From contig NW_026529230.1 of NCBI RefSeq assembly GCF_026262505.1, forward strand, positions 1 through 33,583: a stretch of DNA of 33,583 nt, read 5' to 3'. A program made the translations under genes and the position numbers. Below are positions 8,729-14,860 of the stretch, one piece after another (within the stretch, counting starts at the first letter, position 1; each line of letters begins with the position of its first letter). The notes under the pieces were generated by a model, which made no database searches, was not told the DNA's origin, and saw nothing but the letters and a program-made list of their open reading frames with translations. This stretch comes from Trichomonas vaginalis G3 (lineage: Eukaryota; Parabasalia; Trichomonadida; Trichomonadidae).

Positions 8729-8792
8729 TTGTCCGGACAAAGTTATACTAAACATCTTCAGGGCTAGAGGGCACGAAGTGCCTGGAGGCCCC
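8729..8792. repeat. Candidate terminal palindromes of element A
   Basis: A perfect 12-nt palindrome (TTGTCCGGACAA, 8729-8740) is followed by TATACT (8744-8749). Next is a second hairpin: GGCAC-GAA-GTGCC at 8770-8782, enclosed by GGGCT (8761-8765) and GGCCC (8787-8791). Element B ends in TATACT and has a hairpin with a GGCACTGCG core at each end. This stretch is therefore read as the right terminus of element A. Whether the end is at 8749 or beyond the second hairpin cannot be decided here. No gene is seen between 8532 and 8792. Confidence 0.5.
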
Positions 8793-9249
8793 ACTACCTT
8801 TTTTTTTTTTTTTATTATTTCATTTTTCTCATTCAATTTAGAATTTACAAATGTCAAAAAATTGAGAGCTGTCACTTTTGATGAATTTCTGTTTATTACA
8901 CTCTAATTGAATAAGATCTATTTCTCATCAAAGAAGGCGCAAAATATTATATTTCCGAGTACATTTTTTTGACAACATTTTTGGCAAAAATTTTTGTAGA
9001 TCATAACAATTGTTCCAGGAATCATCAGGATCTTGAATCATTATTAATTATATTTTATATATTTCTCAATTTTTGAAAGCGTCGTCAACAAAGATTTTGT
9101 AAACTTTTCAAAATTCAAATGTTTTGAAACACTATTTTATCAACACTATTGAATAATAACCTGTGCTGATGATCACTTCATTTTATTATTTCTATTAAAC
9201 CATTCTTATCTTTTCAATGATTTACAAAAACCGGGAGTTATCATTTCAA
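8793..9249. other. AT-rich intergenic DNA between element A and the 9250 gene
   Basis: A run of T residues at about 8801-8815 is followed by unremarkable AT-rich sequence with no supported gene, repeat or RNA. It ends in the host-type start-site box at 9241-9246 that serves the next gene. Confidence 0.5.
9241..9249 (+). promoter_or_regulatory. Trichomonad-type initiator (Inr)
   Basis: TCATTT lies 9 nt before the ATG at 9250. The T. vaginalis initiator consensus is TCA followed by a pyrimidine and T or A, placed within about 20 nt of the start codon. The same TCATTT precedes the MULE transposase gene but not the Polinton genes. Confidence 0.55.
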
Positions 9250-9504
9250 ATGAATTCGAGGTATCCTTATTATCCCGACTTGGGCGGTAGCCAAGTGGCC
9301 AACTATGGCGACACTGAAGAGTCTCAAGCTCCAATTAATACCTATTTTGAATATCCACAACAGTTCTATACTTATGAACCACAAGATGGTGAAGTAAACT
9401 TTGGTTCTTATTGCCATAAAAATACGTTTTCTAACCAGCCTACTGAGCAGACGAGTGGCAAGGGAACTGCTTTGATGTTACCTGCAGCTCGCAAGCGTTT
9501 GTAG
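9250..9504 (+). CDS. Short hypothetical gene with host-type start
   Basis: This is an 84-aa open reading frame. The product is not recognised. It is rich in Tyr, Gln, Pro and Ser in the first 60 residues (MNSRYPYYPDLGG, then YFEYPQQFYTYEP) and ends with a basic ARKRL. There is no membrane segment and no domain that I recognise. The start at 9250 is chosen over an upstream ATG at 9217 because an initiator-like TCATTT lies directly in front of it. It may be a small host gene, the 5' remnant of a longer gene, or a low-complexity relic in the space between elements. Confidence 0.45.
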   Translation: MNSRYPYYPDLGGSQVANYGDTEESQAPINTYFEYPQQFYTYEPQDGEVNFGSYCHKNTFSNQPTEQTSGKGTALMLPAARKRL

Positions 9505-9582
9505 ACATTTAGAAAGTCTCATTCAACATGAGTAAAACTACATTTGATTTATTTATTATGCTTTTTTTATAAATCAATTATA

Positions 9583-9832
9583 GGCCCATAAATCAATAAT
9601 TTTTTTTGAAATAGGTTAACAAATTTGAAGTCAAAGCCTTCAAATGTTGAGCCTAAGTCGATACCAAACTGATTTTTCATAAAAGATTGCCCAATCATAG
9701 CAAATATCTTGGATATGAAAAGTCTCCGACCGAATCACAGTAGTTAACTTAATGCAATTTTTAAAGTTTGTATCTAACACAATTCAAGCAGGGAGTATAC
9801 CCCTTTTTTGGTGAAATTTTGATTTATGGGGC
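9583..9832. repeat. MITE-like segment with short inverted repeats
   Basis: About 250 bp is bounded by inverted copies of a CCCATAAATCAA core (exact over 12 nt, with weaker similarity inward for about 12 more). No reading frame is inside. A second direct copy of ATAAATCAAT lies just outside the left end (9570-9579). No target duplication is obvious. It could be a miniature or deletion-derived DNA transposon. The rest of 9505-9920 is AT-rich with no supported feature. Confidence 0.4.
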
Positions 9833-9920
9833 GGCGACAAATTTGCCCAGCCAGTAAAGTATTCAATTTTTTTGCATTTTTTAAAGCTTCTTAACTTAAA
9901 TCATGGAATGTCTCAAAGAC

Positions 9921-9954
9921 AAAAGTAGCATACAGCATGTAAAGCTAAAGAAAG
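9921..9954 (+). repeat. MULE terminal inverted repeat, left
   Basis: The 34 bp begin AAAAGTAGCATACAGCATG and end AAAGCTAAAGAAAG. They match the reverse complement of 33308-33341 (33 of 34) and the direct copy at 33473-33506. Element B begins immediately inside, at about 9955-9960. Confidence 0.65.
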
Positions 9955-9966
9955 AAGTTAGTATAC

Positions 9967-10011
9967 ATATCTTCAGTACTGTGGCACTGCGCGCCATCTT
10001 ACCGAAGATAT
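9967..10011. repeat. Terminal hairpin of element B, left end
   Basis: ATATCTTC (9967-9974) pairs with GAAGATAT (10004-10011), GTA (9976-9978) with TAC (10000-10002), and GGC (9983-9985) with GCC (9993-9995), around a CACTGCG loop core. The right end of the element forms a hairpin with a different stem but the same loop core. Confidence 0.6.
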
Positions 10012-10216
10012 GTCAATCTGGCACTTTACAAAACCACTAACGTATATTTTACATCACAGATGCAATATTTCTAATAACCTTAAACTATTTCTGCCACATA
10101 AAGTATTTATCACATAAACCACCTCATCTCACCTCTCTGTACGTTATATATTGTGCGCAGGTCATTGCCCATGGCAACTCCCCACGACACAATGCACGTG
10201 CATGAAAAAATAAACG

Positions 10217-10284
10217 TTCTCACTAACGTTCTCACTAATGTTTTCACAAACGACTTCACTAATGTAAAAATAAACGTTCTCACT
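10217..10284. repeat. Imperfect tandem repeats in the left terminal repeat
   Basis: Units of the type AACGTTCTCACT and close variants occur about five times. They are interrupted by an AAAAATAAA spacer, just 3' of the duplicated small gene. The right terminal repeat has only one such unit, so copy number differs between the ends. Confidence 0.65.
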
Positions 10285-10600
10285 TACAAAAGTATTGCAA
10301 CTCCTCCCATTGCTGTGCTTCACATAACAACTCATAATCTTCTGACTCACTTTCTTCTTCATATAGGTCAAAGTCACTGTCAAAATAAATGTTAGTAAGT
10401 TTTGACAAAGCTAATGAAACACGCTTACCGTTTGTATCATATGCTTGTATAAACTTTCCATTATGTTTACTATCATAAACGCTCAAACTAACTTTACCCT
10501 TTCTCCCTCGTATCTGATAGAATGTATTTTCACGAGGAACAAAGAACAAATTCTTGAACTCATGACCGTTGTAGTTTGTTATCTCAATAGTTTTCGTCAT
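10280..10600 (-). CDS. TIR-encoded small acidic-tail protein, left copy
   Basis: This is a 106-aa protein encoded entirely within the left terminal repeat and duplicated at 31094-31420. Residues 1-78 are identical in the two copies: a basic, beta-rich N-terminal part with RGRKGKVSLSVYD. A short acidic segment (LYEEESESED) differs completely from its partner, and the last 18 residues are again identical. The function is unknown. Its position at both extreme ends suggests a role in end recognition, replication initiation or early regulation, by inference only. The gene reads inward to outward, with TATTTTTATATAA directly before the ATG. After the stop comes a CGTTTATTTTT motif shared with other genes of the element. 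Confidence 0.75.
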   Translation of the reverse strand: MTKTIEITNYNGHEFKNLFFVPRENTFYQIRGRKGKVSLSVYDSKHNGKFIQAYDTNGKRVSLALSKLTNIYFDSDFDLYEEESESEDYELLCEAQQWEELQYFCK

Positions 10601-10688
10601 TTATATAAAAATAAAATAAAAAATAAACTTAAAAATTAATGATATCACCACCCTCACGCGTATGAAAACATAGCACAAAAATAAATTT

Positions 10689-10724
10689 AGGTGAAGTGGT
10701 GAGATCTCACCTCTTTTTTCACCC
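10689..10724 (-). terminator. AGGTGA-type hairpin 3' of the 78-aa gene
   Basis: GGTGAGATCTCACC forms a perfect palindrome, flanked by further GGTGA and TCACC copies. It lies just past the stop codon of the gene at 10741-10977 and inside the terminal repeat. Equivalent structures follow stop codons at 21036-21084, 22146-22241 and 30957-31006. A transcript 3'-end or processing signal is the inferred role; a replication-protein binding site is the alternative. Confidence 0.45.
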
Positions 10725-10740
10725 TGTTGAATTCATTGCT

Positions 10741-10977
10741 TTATAACTCTCTTCCTTTCTCCAACTCTTCTAACTTCTTCCTAAGTTTAGCAATGTTGTC
10801 CTCATGAAGTTTAATCTTTCTCAAAATTCCTTCTTTATCTAATGGTTGCTTTATCTTTCTAAACTGAACTCTACCATCCTTCATAGTATGAATGTAAAAA
10901 CCTTCTGGAATAGTTCCTGATTTAATGTATTCTACCAAGAACTTTTGTTTCATTGCTTCAGTGACTTTATTTGTCAT
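10741..10977 (-). CDS. Hypothetical 78-aa coiled-coil protein
   Basis: This is a small basic protein starting at MTNKVTEAM (ATG at 10977, with TTTTTAT 9 nt upstream). The first half contains GFYIHTMKDGRVQFRKI, which resembles the YYVSQSKDGKIYVRK stretch of the 144-aa protein at 13103-13537. The last 30 residues form a coiled coil (KLRKKLEELEKG). The final codons lie inside the terminal repeat, where the same bases on the other strand encode the end of the 175-aa protein at the far end. The function is unknown; it could be a small virion or DNA-binding protein. Confidence 0.65.
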   Translation of the reverse strand: MTNKVTEAMKQKFLVEYIKSGTIPEGFYIHTMKDGRVQFRKIKQPLDKEGILRKIKLHEDNIAKLRKKLEELEKGREL

Positions 10978-11026
10978 TTCAATCAAATAAAAATTTTAAT
11001 ATTAAATAAAAAGAACGTTATTTTTT

Positions 11027-11470
11027 TCAGTAAGGAAACGCAGGAGTTTTACGATTTATTTGAGGAGTAGGTTCTGGTTTAAATGTTCGAGTCGGTTTAG
11101 GAGTTGACTTTTGAACAGGAGTTTGTACTTCCATAGGTTCAGGAGTCATTGAAGGCGTTGGTTTTGGCGAAGGTGTCGGAGTTTGTTTAACTTCAGCTAC
11201 TTCAGTATTATTTACAACATTTGCTTTATTTCTTTTCAACATCATTACTGCTCCTGCTGTAACTAGCAAACCTAGTGGGAGACCATATTTTATATAAGGA
11301 CTTGACCAAACGCTATTTTTGACAGGAGCTGGTGGAACACCTAACCTTGGTGAGACTGCTCTTTGCCATTGTGCAGCTCGTAAGAAATATTCAATAGGTG
11401 CTCCATAATCGTTTGGTAAAGTTTGTTTCATAGATGGTGAAGGTTCACGAGAGCTTGATGAAGAACTCAT
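11027..11470 (-). CDS. Membrane-anchored Pro/Thr-rich protein
   Basis: This is a 147-aa protein with a Ser-rich N-terminus and one hydrophobic segment at about residues 59-78 (ending in MMLKR). A C-terminal half of about 65 residues is dominated by Pro, Thr, Lys and Glu (PTPSPKPTPSMTPEP). The layout of a soluble N-part, a single membrane span and an extended Pro/Thr stalk fits a type II or III membrane or virion-surface protein. No homologue is recognised. It sits directly downstream of the MCP gene (30-nt gap, same strand), so a virion role is likely by inference. A TATTTTT stretch lies upstream of the ATG. Confidence 0.65.
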   Translation of the reverse strand: MSSSSSSREPSPSMKQTLPNDYGAPIEYFLRAAQWQRAVSPRLGVPPAPVKNSVWSSPYIKYGLPLGLLVTAGAVMMLKRNKANVVNNTEVAEVKQTPTPSPKPTPSMTPEPMEVQTPVQKSTPKPTRTFKPEPTPQINRKTPAFPY

Positions 11471-11500
11471 TTATAAGCTTTAAAAATAAACGTTCATTCT

Positions 11501-13075
11501 TTATTCCTCACTGTCGTCCGTAGCTAAGTTATAGTCATCTAATCTTATTATGGGGATTCCATTAGCACGCACCTGGATGGCAAAGCAACAATCCCTCATA
11601 AATCCAATAAGTGGCTTTGGTACATTTTCAGTTGCTAGTTCAATAGGTCCTTTAACAGACAATTTGTATGTTATTGGAGCAGTAGATGTTTGACCTTGCT
11701 GGAAGCAAAAGTCCACTTCTGTTGGAAAACCACATAAGAAATGTGTGTTGTCATAGCTATCCCATTTATGTTCCACACTACCATCATCCACCAATGACCT
11801 CATAACATCTTCATTAAATCCAATCATATCATTGTTTGTATTGCAAGCGTTCGCAACCATTTCATAAAATACAGGTCCATATGATTTTTCAGGTTCTGCA
11901 GGCATATTTCCATAAGCTCCCATGGAAAGCTGAAGATATTTAAACTTAGGGTTCTCAAAATTAACATAATAGTTGTCTTTCTTTCTAAATAGTGCCCAAA
12001 TACTTTTAACATTAATAGGCGTATAAGCTGCTGTAAATGTTGCACTTGAACTATCTGTATTCTTTGAGAATGAACCGTCCATAGGAATCCAATCCATAAC
12101 TTTAACAGGAAAACATAAAGCCTCGTTTGTATAATGTTCTACAAGTTCTGTATAAATGTTAGGGTCTAAAGAGAATGATTTTGGATGAATGAAACATTCA
12201 TTAAAATCCATCTTTGTTCGAAATAGTTGCTGGGTTACAGTTGTAATAGTAACTGTTCCACTAGCTTCGACTGCCTTTGTTATCATAGTGAATGGTTCAT
12301 TCCATGGAACAAATTTATTTGTCGGTGGATTTGAATCTGAAGCAAATGCAACTTTAAGAGTTGGATTGAAAGCAATGATATCATTTACAGATATAGATGT
12401 GCATTGTAAGGCGTCGCTACTGAACTTTACTTTAAGCTGAATGTTACCAGCAAATGCAGGAATAAATCTTATAGCTTCTAATGGTAAAAACTTTCTAACA
12501 GGAATTCTTAAACGAAGCTTAAAATCAAATGATTTTCCTGCTGTAATTGGACCACTAACAATTTGTCCTGTTCTGCATGTTCCCGAATGACTCCATACAT
12601 CTTCATGTCGAGTCTTTGAGAAAACATCTACTTTCTTTATTTGTTCGGTAGTTTGTGAGTTTGAAGTTATATATGCTTCTTCTCTTGCGTTGTCTTGAGA
12701 ATATACGATACGACCATTTGCAAGGATTTGATATCCAGCAACTGCATAGAAAGCGTCATCGAAACCAATCCAAAATCCTGGTGGGTTTGTTTTATTGGAA
12801 CCTGAACCAATTTCTTTATCTACAATAAATTGACCTTCCATTTTATACGTAATGAATGTATTGTAAAGGTCCAACATATTTTCACCAGGAGGTGAGAGAT
12901 TGAATGTTACCCATGTGTTATCTTTAGCAGTTCCAGGTTGTGATGGAATCTTTGCGTCAGAATATTTTCTATTAGTGTCACCAATTTGAACTGCATTGTC
13001 TATGATATCGAAATATGAGCGAATCTGATGAATATGCTCTGCTGGAGTAAATTCGTTTAGCTGTTCGTTCTGCAT
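11501..13075 (-). CDS. Major capsid protein, double jelly roll (element B)
   Basis: This is a 524-aa protein that forms the shell of the element's virion-type particle. It aligns co-linearly with the 535-aa MCP of element A: the RIPVRKFLPLEAIRFIPAFA block, LDPNIYTEL, WALFRKKDNYY and FLCGFPTEVDF all have counterparts in the same order. The pattern of two successive beta-rich halves and a length above 500 aa fits Polinton MCPs. TTTTTAT lies 13 nt before the start. Its neighbours are the membrane protein downstream and the 144-aa basic protein upstream, all on the minus strand. It looks whole. It is distant from the element A MCP, so the two elements are separate lineages. Confidence 0.82.
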   Translation of the reverse strand: MQNEQLNEFTPAEHIHQIRSYFDIIDNAVQIGDTNRKYSDAKIPSQPGTAKDNTWVTFNLSPPGENMLDLYNTFITYKMEGQFIVDKEIGSGSNKTNPPGFWIGFDDAFYAVAGYQILANGRIVYSQDNAREEAYITSNSQTTEQIKKVDVFSKTRHEDVWSHSGTCRTGQIVSGPITAGKSFDFKLRLRIPVRKFLPLEAIRFIPAFAGNIQLKVKFSSDALQCTSISVNDIIAFNPTLKVAFASDSNPPTNKFVPWNEPFTMITKAVEASGTVTITTVTQQLFRTKMDFNECFIHPKSFSLDPNIYTELVEHYTNEALCFPVKVMDWIPMDGSFSKNTDSSSATFTAAYTPINVKSIWALFRKKDNYYVNFENPKFKYLQLSMGAYGNMPAEPEKSYGPVFYEMVANACNTNNDMIGFNEDVMRSLVDDGSVEHKWDSYDNTHFLCGFPTEVDFCFQQGQTSTAPITYKLSVKGPIELATENVPKPLIGFMRDCCFAIQVRANGIPIIRLDDYNLATDDSEE

Positions 13076-13102
13076 GTATTTACTTCAGATAAAAATATCT
13101 AT

Positions 13103-13537
13103 TTACTTCATTATTCTCACTCTTCTTCTTGGCATTCGTGGTGGAAGTTGTTTCTTGACATTTTCAATGAACTGTACATTCTCTTTTGTCTCAACTTCTT
13201 TCACTGGTGGGTCAGGGTTCTTTGACTCGGTTTGTTTTTCAATGAAATTCACGAACTTTGCAATAAGCTCTTGGTTCGTTATTGAAAGTACATCTGGCTT
13301 CTTTTCTTCTGGTTCTTTTGGTGGCTCAGTTTGAACAGAAGGTTTTATATGGGCTTCGTGGACTTCACCCTTGCCATGCACCTTAATGTTGTCGCTTTCT
13401 GCATTCGCTAATGGAACCTTTCTTTTTCTTACATATATTTTACCATCTTTACTCTGACTTACGTAATAGAAAGGATGTTGTATTCCTCTGGCGTCATTTA
13501 ATATAATAGACTCTCGTTCTGATTTTGACAAGCTCAT
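13103..13537 (-). CDS. Hypothetical basic 144-aa protein
   Basis: The N-terminal 50 residues contain GIQHPFYYVSQSKDGKIYVRKRKVP, a beta-hairpin-like unit also visible in the 78-aa protein at 10741-10977. The middle is Pro/Glu/Lys-rich and probably disordered. The C-terminus is arginine-rich (PRMPRRRVRIMK), which suggests nucleic-acid or capsid-interior binding. The function is unknown. It is the first gene of the MCP cluster on the minus strand and is divergent from the 90-aa gene, with a 45-nt spacer carrying promoter-like T-rich boxes in both directions. Confidence 0.65.
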   Translation of the reverse strand: MSLSKSERESIILNDARGIQHPFYYVSQSKDGKIYVRKRKVPLANAESDNIKVHGKGEVHEAHIKPSVQTEPPKEPEEKKPDVLSITNQELIAKFVNFIEKQTESKNPDPPVKEVETKENVQFIENVKKQLPPRMPRRRVRIMK

Positions 13538-13582
13538 TTTACATCGGTTAAAGTTTTAATTTTGTTTTTTATCTGCAGTCAA

Positions 13583-13855
13583 ATGACTCAGACAAGCCCT
13601 ACGGACAAGACCCAAGGGGTCATAGATGTTGAAGCATTGAAGAAAGAAATTCGCGAGCAAATTTTATCCGAACTGAAGGAACAAAAACAAGAACAAAAGC
13701 CAGAGAGACCAAAGAGAAAACTTAGTGAAAAACAACTTGCTGCATTAGCTGCTGGAAGACAAAAGAACCCACGTTTGCTGGCAAAGAAAGCTAGAGAAGA
13801 AGCAAAAGCAAAGGAAGAACAAAAAGCTAAAGAAGCTGAAGCAAAGAAAGAGTAA
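13583..13855 (+). CDS. Small charged coiled-coil protein
   Basis: This is a 90-aa protein starting at MTQTSPTDK, chosen because TTTTTAT lies 10 nt upstream of this ATG. Almost the whole sequence is Lys/Glu/Ala-rich with coiled-coil character. It contains KRKLSEKQLAALAAGRQK, a basic stretch of the kind often seen in DNA-binding tails. The function is unknown. The gene is followed after 24 nt by the capsid-related gene at 13880 on the same strand. Confidence 0.6.
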   Translation: MTQTSPTDKTQGVIDVEALKKEIREQILSELKEQKQEQKPERPKRKLSEKQLAALAAGRQKNPRLLAKKAREEAKAKEEQKAKEAEAKKE

Positions 13856-13879
13856 ATGGTTTATTTTTATCCGAATTAA

Positions 13880-14735
13880 ATGTATAGACAAATACCTTTA
13901 ACTGTTGCGTTCAGTAGTGAAAACCCTGACGTCAAAATAAAGGGGAACAGAGTAACGTTTAAGTTTCCAACAGACTGGATTGTGAACATAAATGAAGAGA
14001 AGTACATTGGCATAACAAATATGTATATAACACGTGCTTTCAGAAAGGTTGACTTTATACTTCAAGTCGAGATAGAAAATGACGAACAGTCTTTAAGCGC
14101 CCAAAACATTCACATATACAAATACTTTAAAGACGATACAACATTGTTGCAATGTATGATTTCATTTAATGAGATGTTCGAGAAAAAGTTCAACATTGAA
14201 GTACAAACTTTACAGCCTTTACGTGAGTTTCTTGCACAACTGAAGGAAGAAGGTAGTCAGCCACAACTTATAGACTTTCATTATGAATTTAATGAAAATG
14301 AAGATGGAACTCATGACTGTCAATTCATTGTATTCTCACCATTCAATGAAGTCGCTAAAGAGAAAGAAAATCCATTACGTATAAGATTTCAAATCTCTGA
14401 ACCAAGTGATGATTTCAAGAATGTTTTCAATTATGATGCAATGCTTCCGAGGAAAAATGAATTTTCAAAGATTGTAACACCTGGCATTTGGGATAGAAAG
14501 CAAGCTATATTATATTCAAACTTAAGTAAGGGAGTTGAAAATGAGTTCATTGGTCATACAAGAACTCACCACTTCCTAACCCTAAATTCTATAAATTAAC
14601 TGGCTTCAATCGTGAGTTTTGGATAGACATGTTCTCCACTCATGACCATAACTGCCCAGTGTTCTTACCTCCAGACCATAAGGACTGTCTCTACATTGAA
14701 GCACAACTCTTAAACTCTACCATCGCAGTATTGTA
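13880..14735 (+). pseudogene. Capsid-related beta-rich gene, broken
   Basis: This gene is related to the 293-aa gene at 29315-30196. Near the N-terminus both have a TFKFPTDWIV or TYEYPRHWVE unit followed by a strand-rich stretch. It is probably a minor capsid protein, by inference. A TTTTTAT box lies 9 nt before the start. The gene looks broken, with about one break. It converges on the PolB gene across a short tandem-repeat region. Confidence 0.55.
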
Positions 14736-14763
14736 AAATCTACGCTAGCTTTATTTTTATCAC

Positions 14764-14860
14764 GAATGACCTCATTGCTGACAAAAATAAATGACCTCAT
14801 TCATGACCTCATTGCTGACCTCATTCATGACCTCATTGCTGACAAAAATAAATGACCTCA
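14764..14860. repeat. Tandem repeats between convergent genes
   Basis: About six copies of an ATGACCTCATTGCTG/ATGACCTCATTC-type unit are present, with two AAAAATAAATGACCTCA segments. They lie between the 3' end of the capsid-related gene and the stop codon of PolB. They are short and contiguous with no spacers of constant length, so not CRISPR. They may be part of a 3'-end signal (the minus-strand reading gives TTTATTTTT just after the PolB stop). Confidence 0.75.

Larger units (their letters stand above)
1..8749 (-). mobile_element. Polinton-type element A (partial)
   Basis: This is a capsid-bearing Polinton/Maverick-like element cut off by the left edge of the window. It is recognised from a major capsid protein homologous to that of element B, a shared penton-like/76-aa/CCG module, and compact genes with the same TTTTTAT-type upstream boxes. 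A D5-like SF3 helicase gene is present, but no PolB or integrase is visible here; either could lie to the left. The right end is placed at a TATACT (8744-8749), which matches the TATACT ending element B. It could instead extend through the hairpin ending near 8792. About two breaks are visible, both in the helicase gene. The age is probably fairly recent because most genes are open. Confidence 0.8.
9960..10757 (+). repeat. Terminal inverted repeat of element B, left
   Basis: The repeat pairs with 30925-31598. The inner part (about 10275-10757) is nearly identical to its partner and contains the duplicated small gene. The outer part (about 10040-10275) is much diverged apart from a CACTTTACAAAACC block near 10021. 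The inner boundary at 10757 falls inside the 3' coding end of the 78-aa gene. The left copy is longer because of local repeats at 10217-10284. Confidence 0.85.

Noticed and set aside
8639-8875. 78-aa minus-strand frame across the element A terminus
   Set aside because: It runs through the terminal palindromes and a poly-T run (giving a KKKKK stretch) and has no promoter box.
9217-9249. Upstream ATG extending the 9250 gene by 11 codons
   Set aside because: The TCATTT initiator lies between the two ATGs, so transcripts would begin downstream of the first one.
10153-10395. Frames in both strands in the left terminal repeat
   Set aside because: They are generated by the tandem AACGTTCTCACT repeats (LTNVLTNV-type products) and overlap the duplicated small gene.
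14764-14860. CRISPR-like array
   Set aside because: The repeat units are contiguous, with no uniform spacers, no cas genes and a eukaryotic setting.
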